A DNA stretch of 64,000 nucleotides from Pyrrhosoma nymphula. Lineage: Eukaryota > Arthropoda > Insecta > Odonata > Coenagrionidae. A model generated the notes under the pieces. That model worked only from the letters and a program-made list of their open reading frames with translations, did no database searches and was not told where the DNA came from. Location of the stretch: NCBI GenBank assembly GCA_963573305.1, contig OY754337.1, positions 74,847,094-74,911,093 on the forward strand, given 5' to 3'. This document shows positions 1-10,929 of this stretch, in pieces. Each line of letters begins with the position of its first letter. Position 1 is the stretch's first letter. A program made the position numbers and the translations under genes.

Positions 1-190
1 TCCATCCCCTGCCTCCTCATGCGCCTTTCCTCTGCTCACTTGTTTTCCCTCCCGACTGCATTAGCGTGTTCGTGTGCGAGCATAAGAGGGCGCCATGTTG
101 AACGAGCGGCGAATTCTCTCATTCCGTCACGACACGACGCGATCGCATTTCCCGCCGTCTGAACTTGTGACGTCGCCCACACCTCAAGAT
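1..190. promoter_or_regulatory. CpG-rich, promoter-like patch
   Basis: This stretch is visibly richer in G, C and CpG than the DNA after it. It contains a CRE-like TGACGTC at 168-174. An ATG follows at 189, but the reading frame opened there resembles no family I know and has mixed base use. The patch may be the edge of a promoter or first exon lying mainly outside the window, or a GC-rich transposon end. No TATA box or splice donor is convincing. Confidence 0.2.
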
Positions 191-1680
191 GGCTCGAATC
201 AGACATCTATTCGAGATATTGCGTAAGGATGACGTAAATTTAAGCGTTGTGTGGGATACATTTTTTTCTCGGATCTCCTGGTATTTTCTTATAGGTAAAT
301 TTCAAAGCAAGACTGTCCTTGCAGTCGTTACCATGGAGCAAAATCCGAAGCCAAAAAGCCACATGTATGGGAAGCAGACAATCGGTAAGGATGGAACTGA
401 TTGTGGAATGGTGGTGGAACACAAGAGGTGCTTCTGTCCCCGGAATACTTTGTGTTGAAGCTCCCGGTCTGTCGGAATTGCAAGGGAGAATGTAGAAATA
501 AGAAAATAATAACACTTTTTCTGTTGTAATTGAACTTGAAGTGAAAAATTGAATTAACTAAAAATATGTGACTGCCAAAGTAGGTCCGTGTTTTTCCTCG
601 ACAATTCTTTTCATTTCCTTAAAATTTACAAAATAAGTGCGAACATTATGAACCAGTCTCATCATTTATTTCTCTTTTCCGACGTTGCCGACACACTGCA
701 ATGAAAAACGGACACCGCCAAATTAAGTAATATTTATGATAATTTGTTATGTTATAATAACACTTAATTATATTTTTCTTTTTGAAAGCACCTAAATCTA
801 CAACAATTGAAACAAACAATAAAAAGCAACGAAGGTATCATCAAGCAAATAGTTCGGAAGGAACTCTCTCTCTCTAAGGTAACTTAAAAAATCAAATGTA
901 CATGGACTTTTTAACATAACTATGTACAATAAATTGTACTCCATATTCCATTGATGTGCAAAACGACCAACATTTTCATTGTAGTCCTGAAAAGGCATAT
1001 ATACAAATGCGAAACGTTGGAAAAGAGTAATAAATATTTTTTTTCAAATCAATTGACCTATACCTCCTGAAAAAAGAAGAAATAAATACATACCGAATTA
1101 TTTTGTTCTTCTTTCACCTCGCACTAGAACGAAGGTTATTGAGAAGGTGGCGCTGGTCTTGCATTTACTTCGAGGCGCTTCGCATGTCTAATGTAAAGAA
1201 TTTTCATCACTTTGTGTTTTGGCCCACTTGGCAGCCTCGTGGCACTGATCACCATTTTATCGCGCTTTTATCGAAAGCCGAGGGGAAGAGCGATGGGCTC
1301 CTCATTGGCCCATTCCCCTCCCCACCTCACCACCAAAAATGGACTAGGGAGGGGGTTTGATGACGCCATTGACGCGAGTGGCACTGATGGCCCATGCGAG
1401 CTTGCCTTTAGTTATCTAGGACATTCTTTTCTCTAGGGGGACGAGATGGCTTTTGATAAAAAAATCTCCCTGTATCATCAGTATTATGCGTGCTAAAAGA
1501 GTGCGTTCTCCAAAACAGAAAATCTGTAACAACTGAATGCTAAAATATATACTCTATGATTTTCGGCTTTACTTTGTGGAATTATTTTGTATCCATACGA
1601 AATAATATACTTTATATTTTTTCCACAGAATTTATTAACGTATAAATGCATGTATTTATTCCTTTTTAAATTAAATAAGA
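191..1680. other. AT-rich DNA, no gene recognised
   Basis: I see no recognisable protein family, RNA gene or transposon end here. Around 1200-1430 there is a slightly GC-richer block with C-rich runs. The open frames across it overlap in several phases and do not look like coding sequence. Confidence 0.5.
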
Positions 1681-1889
1681 AGGCACTTGGCAGAGCCGAA
1701 CACGACACTTAGTAATGAGCAATTGTTCCCGCACTCCTCCCCACTCCTTTCCGAGAAACTAACCTTAAGAAAAATCAACCATTCAAGCCACCTGTCCGCG
1801 CCCACACTTCCAAGCTACGATGTGACCGTCTCCTCCCTCACTCAAACCAACCCCCTAACTACAAAAACAAACAAGGGTCAATAAACAAA

Positions 1890-2000
1890 ACAAACTAAGT
1901 ATTTGTCACTGATGATGCCGTAGATCGACGAAACGCGTTGTACCGTAAATGAATTCTGTGGGAGAAATACAAAGTATATTATTTAGTATGGATATTTTAA
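1890..2000 (+). repeat. Repeat tail with CTGATGA...GAAACGCG module
   Basis: CTGATGA at 1909-1915 is followed after 14 bases by GAAACGCGTTGTACCG (1930-1945), then by GAGAAATACAAAGTAT. The same word order (GAAACGCG, a TTGTACC-like word, GGAAATACAAAG) recurs in the palindromes near 24.3 kb and 27.4 kb, so this is a dispersed repeat family. The CTGATGA/GAAAC pair resembles the core of hammerhead ribozymes found in Penelope-like elements. Stems I and III are not evident, so the ribozyme reading is a hypothesis. Confidence 0.45.
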
Positions 2001-2044
2001 AATATACTCCTAACGTGGATGTAATATAGGCGTACAAAACCCCC

Positions 2045-2146
2045 TGTGGTATTTGCCAACGAGAGGAAGAAACGAACCATGCAAAATTTAATCAGTATTG
2101 TAAAGCTCCTGAGGGATGGAAAAATATGGAATTAGGAAGGAATTAG
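2045..2146 (+). pseudogene. Possible LINE C-terminal zinc-knuckle scrap
   Basis: The plus-strand frame beginning at 2045 reads CGIC...ETNH...YC, spacing C-x2-C-x7-H-x6-C, then meets a stop. A CCHC-like knuckle of this type is found near the C-terminus of several insect LINE polyproteins. Only about 30 residues are readable and nothing on either side confirms a LINE, so this could be chance. Confidence 0.2.
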
Positions 2147-2149
2147 CTG

Positions 2150-3310
2150 CTTTAGGAACTAGCTAAACGTTCACGTGTACGGATTCACAGGCAACTGCGG
2201 GAAAAACGTTCTTATACGTATGACCAAGTCCTGGTTTCAGGGAGGCTTTTCTTCCGCACAGAGTTGCAGGCGAAATGTCTAGCTTCCGCAGCTTAAGGGT
2301 TAAAGAAAGAGCTTAAAAGTTAATGAAAAGGAGAGCTGCAGCTTGGCTAGTTTCGGATTGAAATCTGCTGATGATGCTAATAATGATTGAGTGATGAAGA
2401 TACGGTCTAGTTAGTTGCAAAGTTTTATTAAAATGAATCGTTTCCATTGAATTCGAAAGAAATTCAATTAACTTACTAATTAAATTTCAGGAAATTGAGT
2501 GATAAATTTAAACAAGTATTATATAGCCGTGCGAAATTCTCTTGAATAGCTGTAAGGTTACCATTTCTATCGTGGAAAAAGCAACTGATTCAAGTTCATG
2601 GTGGTTTAAGGCCATGTTTATAAAGTCACAAGTGACTTGGTGATTTTCAATGCAGCAATTAATCCGTGTCACAATGTATCTCACGATAACTTCTGTCATG
2701 CGTTTTCTTAATGCGGATTCTATGGATACTGTGGATGTGTGGACGTGGAACAGCAGAAATCAAAGGTTAATACCATAAGTGATATAATTATTAATGTTGC
2801 TGAAACAGGAATCTTCTACTATTGCCAATATAATAACAGTAATTTTTACTAGCAAAATGATTGATTATAAACAAACAATATTGCTGAAAGTTTTTTAAAT
2901 TATGTGTAAAACAGAAAAATAAAAAAAATATTTGGAATCGATAATATATTATAAATCGGAAGTTCATGCCACAAAATATGTACCAATCAAAAACATTGAT
3001 AATATTTGAAAGGTAAATTTAGCTAAAATTAAACGCTTTACAATTATATATCCGTATTATTAGACGTGAAAGCTTTGGAAAACAATGACTTGTTTCTGGG
3101 GGATAAAATGTACCACGCATTTTAAAATTAAGCTTCATTGAGTAATCATATCATATATCGGTGTCCTGTTCCACTTTCGTGGGTATAGGTATTGACTAAG
3201 CGCCTCCATCTAGGTCTGTCATTCCATACTTCCAGCCTCACAACGACCTCATAGGAGCATTCTCTATTTTTAATGTCGGTTCTAACTTCATCTATCCATT
3301 CAGGTAGTAT
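2150..3310. other. AT-rich DNA, nothing recognised
   Basis: No coding family, tRNA-like box pair or terminal repeat is apparent. Long A/T runs dominate. Confidence 0.5.
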
Positions 3311-3313
3311 TTT

Positions 3314-3381
3314 CGGGCTCTGCACCAGGTAATTGGCTTCATATTGGCCAACATGAATCCATTGACCTGGTGCAGAGCCCG
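3314..3381. repeat. Short foldback with perfect 17-bp arms
   Basis: CGGGCTCTGCACCAGGT (3314-3330) is matched perfectly in inverted orientation at 3365-3381, with a 34-base loop. The loop side reads AGGTAATTGGCTTCATATTGGCCAAC. This is close to the arm of the larger foldback at 21516-21665 (AGGTAATAGGCATCATATCTGCCAAC in overlapping pieces). It is probably a shortened member of that family. Confidence 0.6.
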
Positions 3382-3397
3382 AGAACAAAATCTGAAT

Positions 3398-3480
3398 ATT
3401 ATTCACCGGGAAAAACCATTAGGAATCGATCCTAGGACCTTCGATACGTGGAACGACGACTCTAACCACTAAGCCATCAT
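3398..3480 (-). mobile_element. tRNA-derived SINE fragment
   Basis: On the minus strand an A-box-like TGGCTTAGTGGTTAGA (complement of 3461-3476) is followed at tRNA-like distance by a B-box GGATCGATTCC (complement of 3422-3432). This is the internal RNA polymerase III promoter arrangement of tRNA-derived SINEs. A tRNA gene is unlikely because the arms do not form a clean cloverleaf and similar sequences recur near 35.9, 37.5, 55.8 and 60.3 kb. Confidence 0.6.
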
Positions 3481-3499
3481 ACTTTGTTACAGAGAGTGA

Positions 3500-3840
3500 C
3501 ATACTCTTGAGTTTTCATACTCTTGTTACATACTCTTGTTACATACTCTTGTTACATACTCTTGTTACATACTCTTGTTACATACTCTTGTTACATACTC
3601 TTGTTACATACTCTTGTTACATACTCTTGTTACATACTCTTGTTACATACTCTTGTTACATACTCTTGTTACATACTCTTGTTACATACTCTTGTTACAT
3701 ACTCTTGTTACATACTCTTGTTACATACTCTTGTTACATACTCTTGTTACATACTCTTGTTACATACTCTTGTTACATACTCTTGTTACATACTCTTGTT
3801 ACATACTCTTGTTACATACTCTTGTTACATACTCTTGAGT
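3500..3840. repeat. 13-bp minisatellite, about 24 identical units
   Basis: The unit CATACTCTTGTTA is repeated head to tail 24 times from 3516 to 3827 without an indel. It is bracketed by CATACTCTTGAGT at 3500-3512 and again at 3828-3840. Because 13 is not a multiple of 3 and the unit has no stop in any forward phase, all three plus frames stay open. This produces spurious repetitive ORFs. The homogeneity implies recent expansion or strong homogenisation. Confidence 0.95.
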
Positions 3841-4139
3841 ATTCGGCATGGTAAGCGTGACGTGAGAAAAAAGCGTGACGCCCAGAATCCGATTTACCGC
3901 CAGCAGAATTTTCTGTGCGTGATACGCCTATAGAAGTTTACACTTCAAAAAGTGTCAGTACTCATTATAGGGTCTTTGGTTGATGCTTATAATCCGTGTG
4001 CCATTGAAGCTAGCAGGCCGAATGAATTGCTGGGATGGACTACAGCACACACTGTCACAGGTATATGGAGTCCTCTCCTCTTCTGCTGCTGTTACTTTTC
4101 TTAGTTTATGGCTCGGTCGGCCTATGTCTGCTTTATAAC

Positions 4140-4560
4140 AGTCACTTCTTCCCGAGGGAGTATCGCCGCCCGGCGTGGAAAAGAGACGGACGGCATTCTT
4201 GTGTGTATCCCCGCCGTAGCCAAAGACGGATTAGCCCGCGTTCTCGCCGCGTCCAGCGCTCCCTCTCGTCTCCCGTGACGGGCGAGAGATGAAAAAGTCG
4301 AAACAAAAGACTCTCAAGGGCGTCCCTTTGGAAAATGGCTCCGTGGGTGCGTCACGACGATGAGACCGGTGTCCCCACGGGAGTCTGCCGTCGCGAGTCG
4401 CAAATAGGGGCGTCTTTGTGTGTACGGCGCCTTCAAAGCGCCGAAACCCAACGGCGCCTCGTGACGCGCAGTCCTTTGAGGCGGGCGCAAGAGTGTGACG
4501 GCCTCGTTTCTTCCTCGGCTGTGCGGGTCCCTCCTCTCTCTACCTCCCTATCTTCTTCAC
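4140..4560. promoter_or_regulatory. CpG-rich island-like block
   Basis: A block of about 400 bases with dense CpG (for example CGCCGCCCGGCGTGG and GGCGCCTTCAAAGCGCC) sits between AT-rich flanks. It could be a CpG-rich promoter or 5' exon of a host gene, or a GC-rich transposon. ORFs across it (4035-4292, 4335-4574) are arginine- and serine-rich with no recognised domain, as expected from CpG-rich noncoding DNA. No TATA box or clear splice site decides the strand. Confidence 0.3.
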
Positions 4561-4579
4561 CTCCGAAAGGATAGTCCTC

Positions 4580-5240
4580 CTTACCCACCTCCAACACAAG
4601 GGGCCCTTATTGCAATTCTCGTGAGGAGAAATAATAGGAGATGGGTTCTACGACGATGGCGGTGTGAATGACACACACATGTGCTTTTGTTCTCTTAAGT
4701 CCTTTTCGAGCGAATGCAGATGCTCTGCGGCTGCTCCTGCTTTGCATCTAAGCCGCGCGCCTTTGCGATCAGTGCTAACATTGAGCGATGAAACATTTAT
4801 GGATTTGTTCTCCTCTCAAGAGAGTATATGCTTTTCGCAGAATGGAATGCATGCTCTGCTCAAGGCCGTGTGGCATTAACGACTCCTATTGGCAACTACG
4901 CGTTTGTGCTTGAACGTCATTAAATTCGATCAGCATTCCGTTGAAGATTAAGTTGCTGTCAGTTGGCACTTGTTGGAAGTTACCTGCAAAGTTGATAGAG
5001 CCATCGCTGCATTTATTTTGTGTTTTTCCTCATGCGACTTTCTGTAGCGGAGTATTCACCTATTTTTTAAATGGCAAAGCTTTAAGAGAATTATAAATTC
5101 AATTAAATTTTGTAATTACAATTTATTTGACAATTTGACAATTACAACTAATATGCATAAATATATTAAAGTATTTATAAATGTGCTACTAAATTACATA
5201 CTATTTTACATAAGTTTGAAACATATAATTATATAGGGAC
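4580..5240. other. No gene recognised
   Basis: The segment grades from moderately GC-rich to strongly AT-rich. The ATG-initiated frame at 4664-4879 has no recognised domain. Nothing else is supported. Confidence 0.45.
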
Positions 5241-5246
5241 GTTGGC

Positions 5247-5419
5247 AGTTGTTCAGGTTTCCAACCGGGTCAAGCACACCATTGCTGCCGACGTTTCAAT
5301 GAACGAGTCGTTCATCATTCTCAGGGCATCTGAGCGACTGAACACTTCGATGAACAACTCGCTCATCGAAACGTCGGCAGAAATGGAGAGTTTGACCCGG
5401 TCAGAAACCCGAACAACTC
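5247..5419. mobile_element. Foldback element with GAAACGTCGGC core
   Basis: Two inverted arms of about 75 bases enclose a short centre. The left arm contains the complement of TTGAAACGTCGGCAGCAATG. The right arm contains CATCGAAACGTCGGCAGAAATG, followed by TTTGACCCGG and GAAACCCGAACAAC. Within each arm a small hairpin precedes GAAAC (minus-strand ATGAACGA/TCGTTCAT). The same GAAACGTCGGC core recurs at 18349 and 21626, defining a dispersed family. No protein is encoded. It resembles foldback ends left by Penelope-like or terminal-inverted-repeat elements. Confidence 0.7.
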
Positions 5420-5574
5420 CCAATATCGCTATACGCCGGGAAAGCCGGAAAGCCGGGATCTGCCATAAAGTTGTACGGATTGGTTATCGCATTCCTATGA
5501 CCCGCTGAGTCAATGACTTGTCAACAGGTGCCTAAAACGTCCAACAAAAATACGTATCCTTCCTTTGAAGTTAA

Positions 5575-5985
5575 CTCAGTTATCACTGTTCACCCAAAAG
5601 ATACTTTTTACACATTCTCTTGACCTCCCCAGTGGTTTGAAAATTCCTACGCGTAATTGGTAACTCATTGAACATTTTTGATACGAATATTTCCTGTTTT
5701 ATGTACCCATTTATGTTCAAGAATCTTGGTACTTCATAACGTGCCATATCACGTCTTTGAATATTGGATATTGATGCCTTTAATTTTTTATTTTTAGAAC
5801 TATAATAATTATCTAAAATAATAATTATTTTCATTAGTTGCAAAATCGGCAATATCTCAAATTTCTTGTTTCACTTATTTCAGCTGAATGGTTTTCGTTA
5901 TAGATCAATTTTATCAACCTATATTGATTTTTTTCAGCATTGTTAGTTAACAGTTACCCCAAAGAGTAATTCCAATTCAGGAAAA
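5575..5985 (-). pseudogene. LINE reverse-transcriptase C-terminal remnant
   Basis: The minus strand carries, in shifting frames, features of the region after the reverse-transcriptase catalytic core in insect non-LTR retrotransposons. First is a GITLWGN block (near 5960). Then come a KLIYNE block and an ILQLMKIIII-like stretch. Last is the terminal block YEVPRFLNINGY...NELPITRRN...FKKYLL-like (5583-5750). Stops and at least one frameshift separate the blocks. Only the extreme C-terminus survives, as expected of a 5'-truncated, old LINE insertion. No function is retained. Confidence 0.65.
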
Positions 5986-5989
5986 ATAA

Positions 5990-7885
5990 CGGTTAATTTG
6001 TTACTTGAACTGCATGCATTGACCCCGATCAATAAATGATCACCGACCTACACTTCTATTTTTCACTGCCCATTGTATCACTCCTGAGATGTTGTTTAGA
6101 TTGTTTGACGCATATCTGCAACATTACTACGCAGATATTACCTTAAAATAAATATTACACCAAGTATCTAGATTTTGAGACAATGCGATGGAACAAATAT
6201 AGGTCAAACCGTGTCCGAATTTTGGTTTTATTCTGGAGTAGCATACAATTTCCAAAATAAACATTGTGTAACTGGAGGAAAAACGCTTGGAGGTGCTTCA
6301 ATTGGAGACTTATTTAGAATAACTTACCTTTTTACGTATCGTAAGTAACAAATTCGGAATTTCTATGCCTACCCTCCGATAATCCCAGCACCCGCTAATG
6401 CCTTTGTTGTTGTTTTATACAGCCCGTGCCCACGTGACTTAGTCCTCCCTCCCGTTAATTGAACCACCACACAGTGGTTCAGAACGTGGCCATGGCAAGA
6501 AAATATTTTGCGATTAAAATGAAAATTTTCAAATATATGCTTTTGAGGTATCTGATATCGAATATGATATCGGATTTTTAAAAAAATCACTGCATGCCAT
6601 TTTTTCGCTAATTTTTACTATTTTTTGACAAAATCCTTTTTTTCATTTGAATACAAATTTGCATACATATGCTTGCACTCACTCACTGATACAAATTCCT
6701 GGGCATTTTTAATCGAGCTAAAAGGTTGAACTTTTCAGGAGAGGGTTGGAATTTAGTGTTGGAAAAAAGTCAGGAAAAAAATCGAAAATTACGATATTTT
6801 TATTTTTTTCGAGCCAAGATAGTATTTTGTTTTTCAATGGGAGATAAAGAGAAAAACGAATAATTAACGTGTAGAGTAATTTTCTTTCATTAATTAAAAT
6901 ATGAAATAATTGATATAAAAGTTTCATCTTTCCACCAAAATGAGGCCAAAGCATCAAAAAATTAAAATTTTGCAACCGATTTTGATATATCGATCGATAA
7001 ACTGATTTATTTGAAGTTTAAACGCAAACTAAATGCATATTTTGATCTTTTTTCATTTTTGTTGCCAGGCAACGTTTTTAATTGTTTCCGAGGCTTGCAG
7101 TACCTTGCAGTACCTGGCAATAAAGGCTACACTTAAAGCCGCGTCCGATGTAGTTAGGATTCAAAGGACTCAAGGATAGGCGGTAAGGCGAGGTGTCAAG
7201 GTGTCTCCTCGAGGATGTACGAGTTCGGACGTCCTTGTGCATAGTGCTGCCATCAATGAGACAAAAATATCAAAGAAAAAAAATGAATACTACAAAGCAA
7301 CTGAATTAGAATTTATGCAGCATCCCGCTGGAACCCAAATTAATCGTTTTATTTTGCTATTTAGCCGTACTAATTGTAAGTTTTGTTGCATTCAGAAGTT
7401 TATTTATTTCTCATAACAGAGTGTCGTATGCATTTCGGTGTATAATTTCTTGTGTTATTATTTTTCAAAGTTATATTTGCGTTATATTTTTCTTAAGGTT
7501 GTTTGATTATTATAATTAACCTTAACTTTTGTCGTATAATTAATTATCTTTCCAACCTTGAAATGTCTCACATAACAGTTATTTGAATTTACTTTTTATT
7601 CAATCCTCTGTATTTTCTTACCATTTCATTTGTGGTAGGATTTTGTATTAAGTTTAAGAAATTTGAAGTAAGCAATTTTAGTAATATACCAATTTAGAAA
7701 ACTATAACTCCCAAATAGAAACTACACCGGAGAAACCAACGCTTAAATACGTAAAATAAAAGTAAAGGATAGGTGTTACGTAGGCGAAGGTTAATTAAAA
7801 GCGCAGAATTATGACTTAACACACCTACAGTAGATATCTACCACTTAATTTAGTTATATTGACACTCTTGTTTGGTAGATATTTC
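5990..7885. other. AT-rich DNA, no gene recognised
   Basis: No protein family is visible on either strand. A GC-richer patch at 7120-7245 contains TTCGGACGTCCTT. That word resembles motifs in the GC-rich block at 10930-11175, so a small shared repeat is possible. The remainder is A/T-rich with no supported feature. Confidence 0.4.
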
Positions 7886-7896
7886 TTAATTACCCT

Positions 7897-7962
7897 TTAA
7901 GAGCCGGATTTAAATGTCCAAAAGTGGACCTTCACTGCCGGATTTAATTCCGGCTCTTTAAT
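7897..7962. repeat. Left subterminal palindrome of piggyBac element
   Basis: AAGAGCCGGATTTAA (7899-7913) and TTAATTCCGGCTCTT form an inverted pair with one mismatch. A smaller hairpin GTCCAAAAGTGGAC lies between the arms. Such palindromes next to the terminal repeat are candidate transposase binding sites in piggyBac elements, an inference from position. Confidence 0.6.
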
Positions 7963-8227
7963 TTGTTCTTGTTCTTCCCACGAAAAATGTTAATATCTCA
8001 ATAACTACTGAAGATAATTTTTTTATATAAAAAGCGCTATTTATCTAAATGTACAATGTAGTTGCACGTGAAATCTCATAGCCGTGATCAAATTAAAAAG
8101 GATTTGAAAAAATATTTTTTTGGCCACAAAGTTTAAGTTAATAATTTTTTATGCAGAGAGGTGAATATATAAGATGTAAATTATTTTAATGGATGTATAC
8201 ATCTTGTTAATTAATGAAGTTTTAAAT

Positions 8228-9580
8228 TTTTACCATCGTATGGTACAGTTATAGGTGCATAGCCCTACTTCACTCACTCCGCACTTCGTAATGGAACGCG
8301 TGTACAATCCCTTCTCGGAATACACTCTGCACCTTACGCGGTTCCCTTTCACTGGCCATTGTGTATTATTTTTCGCCTCCAAGCGACGCAGTTGTCTTCC
8401 AACCATGCTACTGGGCCTCTCTCTCCCTGAGCGGTGAGGAGGAAGAGCAGAGGCCCCTTCCTCGATCATTTGCCTTATCAGAGAAAGCCGAAACTGCCGA
8501 TGAGTCATCTGGCCCCCGCAAGACGTAAACAACACGTGGCCGTTTAGGACTGTTACATTCAATAGGTGAGAGGAGATCCTTCGTGTCCACTTCCACCTAC
8601 GACGACTAGTATCGTAGCTCGTTCCCATCCTATCCCCTGGTCTAAATATCCCTTGTGTGCATTGTAGTCATCTACGATGGTCGGCTTCAAATTTTTCCTT
8701 GTTCATTGCAGAATTTATCCTCTTCTGGGGAACAATGTATGTTTGTCAGTATCAATACCTCCCTTTTATCTTTTTTTACTATGGATGTCAAGTCATTTGT
8801 CACGCGTACTCGTAAATCTACCCGCTTCATTTTAGGTCTCTGACGGTAAAGTTTTCGTGGCATGTCTTTGCGGTTTAGTCTTACCGTACCACAACATAAA
8901 ATGTCTTTAGTCTGCTGGTTGTAAGAAATGGCTGGAGAGGAAAAAAGTTGTATTTATACAATTTATGGCCAACCCCTTTCACTCTCCTTGTCAGCGCCCT
9001 CACAGTCGTGTGCGTAGCTGACATGTCCTGCGTCGCAGTCAGTCGATCCTATCCTAAGCACACTTTCATGTCATAAGTGTATCCAGTTTTGTCACACAGT
9101 TTATAAATGTTTTCTTCCAAAACGTTTATGCTTTTTCGGTATATACTGCCGGAATATCACCTGGCTTTTGAAAAGCACGATAATTTCGTCTATAGCCAAG
9201 AGCTCAGCAGGATTATAATACTTGTCATAGCTTATATTGAGCTTATCGAAAATGGTTCTACTTTTCCACAGCATGTCGTAATTTTCGCCATTTTGGGGTG
9301 GATTAGAATTATCAGCAAAGTGGAAGAATCTAAAGATGTGGAGGAATCGGTCTCATCTCATTGTGTTGCTAAAAATTGGAGAATGAAATTTGCAAAGCAA
9401 AGTCTCCGTCTCATCCTCCACCGCAGGAAGATCTGTATACTCGTCTTCCGACGAAGTGTCCGACTCCACGGCTTCTGAGGAAGAATCCAAAAACATTTCC
9501 TGCTCTCTCTCTATCTCGGATAATTTCTGCTTAGGAGTCTCACAATAAATATAAAAAGTTGTATATATATACTCAAGCAT
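8228..9580 (-). pseudogene. piggyBac-family transposase pseudogene
   Basis: The minus strand encodes the transposase in pieces. From the N-terminus there is an acidic serine-rich segment (DSSSEAVESDTSSEDEY, near 9450). Then come an LLAIDEIIVLFK block, QYIPKKHKRFGRK, a GHKLYKYNFF block and a CCGTVRLNRKDMPRKL block. These are followed by a NAHKGYLDQGDRM-like block, KWTRRISSHLLN...FRLSLIRQ, and a terminal cysteine-rich segment (RCRVYSEKG...CGVSEVGLC). The order and spacing match PiggyBac transposases, including the catalytic DDE region and the C-terminal ring-like finger. Several stops and frameshifts separate the pieces and cysteines are lost from the finger, so it is inactive. It lies inside the 7893-10463 element. 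Confidence 0.8.
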
Positions 9581-10385
9581 AATGCGATAAGGAAATATGA
9601 ACTGGATATCAGGAGCTAGTAAGTTCTTACCAAAAATATCACAATTCCTCTAAAAAGTTCGATATCTCTTAGTGAACATAGCAGACAAACAGACAAAAGA
9701 GCGCACTCACCAGAAAACTGAGACGGAATGAAGTTTAGTTTGAGTCCACTCGAAATGTGGTAAAGGAATATAACATAACTTAGAAGGAATGCATCTTGCA
9801 GTCACTCCCTTTATTGCTCACGTGCCGGCGGCATCCGGCAGCCGTGAGAGGGAGAAGGTTCTTCGTTTGCCCTAATTCCCCCCCTGGACCGAGATGGGGG
9901 CTTTGACCTTCGAAGGCCCTGTTCCCTTCCCAAAAGTCAGGCCCTTTGTCAGCATCTGGATAGCATTACTGCTCACGAAAGGAAGAGAACGTTATCTTGG
10001 AAAGGGAATGAGGTCAGTGAGCCATCAAAATTTGAGCCACCGCCAATGTTTATGAGGGTTTGACAGCTCTAAACCAAACACAAGACTTGGAATATTATTT
10101 TATTATTGCCTGTGCGAGTAAAAAACAAAAAAAATAGAAGTAATAATTGAAATAAGGAACGTAAATAACAGATTGAGAACGCATCCATGCGTGACTCGCC
10201 GCGATGGTGTGCCATGCAAAATATTTGAACCACGCGTGATTATTTACATACAAAATTATTAAAATTATGTGTTTTTAAAAATCTAAAAACAACACTATTG
10301 TATTAACAAGACATCTGTCTACAATCATAGAAAATTTCGCTCGGCTAAGTTGAAATTCGTTTAAGTTGGAGCCGATCAAAGTTAG

Positions 10386-10450
10386 CGTGCCCGTATGGGC
10401 ACGTTCGGCACCAAGTGGAGCATTTTTCCCGTGTCCGTACGGGCACGCCA
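10386..10450. repeat. Right subterminal palindrome pair of piggyBac element
   Basis: CGTGCCCGTATGGGCACG and CGTGTCCGTACGGGCACG are two near-identical 18-bp palindromes about 25 bases apart, just inside the right end of the piggyBac element. Repeated CCCGTAYGGG palindromes at a transposon end suggest transposase binding sites. Confidence 0.7.
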
Positions 10451-10929
10451 GGCGTTTAAAGGCTACCCTACACCTGTGTTATGCTTGTCTTTAATTTTAT
10501 CTAATTTAAAGTTTTTCCGCTGCAACTTAATTTGGAAATTTTAGTTTATCAATTTAGTTGTCTCTTTCTTTAGGTCGTTGCTTTTCGTTCTTAAGACATG
10601 GTACACTACTACGTGAAATTGCAATGAGGTAAACTAGATATTCATTCGTATTATGAAAATATTCGAAAGAATTATGCCGGAGAAATATTTTTAAAATCAC
10701 TTTACAGATATTATGCATTGGAGGTTAATTTTTTTAATACTGGGCTTCCTTCTCATTCCTAGAGATAACTTTAACCAACAAAACTGTTGCCACTTTAATA
10801 TAGAGCACGATTAGAAGCAGAGGGCAACAGTATTATCACCGGCATTCCCTAACTTCTTGAGTAAATAACACATTACGCAAATACTGTGATCTGTTCTAAA
10901 TTCTCCTAAAAGTGGCATAGGAAACAAAT

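Larger units (their letters stand above)
7893..10463 (-). mobile_element. Decayed piggyBac-type DNA transposon
   Basis: The left end begins CCCTTTAAGAGCCGG just after TTAATTA (TTAA at 7886-7889). The right end read inward on the minus strand is GCCTTTAAACGCCTGG, giving imperfect terminal inverted repeats. TTAA is the usual piggyBac target. No TTAA flanks the right end directly, so that boundary is less certain. The span, about 2.57 kb, fits the family. Each end carries subterminal palindromes. A piggyBac-family transposase, broken by frameshifts, lies between on the minus strand. Confidence 0.7.

Noticed and set aside
189..458. 89-codon ORF starting next to the CpG-rich patch
   Set aside because: No recognised family and no convincing splice structure. 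An overlapping minus-strand frame is equally open.
1909..1945. Complete hammerhead ribozyme
   Set aside because: Only the CTGATGA and GAAAC core words are present. I could not pair a stem I with a cleavage site, and stem II is weak at this copy.
3500..3840. CRISPR-like regular repeats
   Set aside because: There are no spacers. It is a simple head-to-tail tandem array in eukaryotic DNA.
3507..3933. Three overlapping plus-strand ORFs with repeated LVTYSCYILLLHT-like peptide
   Set aside because: They are the three phases of the 13-bp minisatellite. All phases are open because the unit has no stop, so there is no evidence of translation.
9107..9478. 123-codon plus-strand ORF
   Set aside because: Antisense to the piggyBac transposase pseudogene, with no recognised domain.
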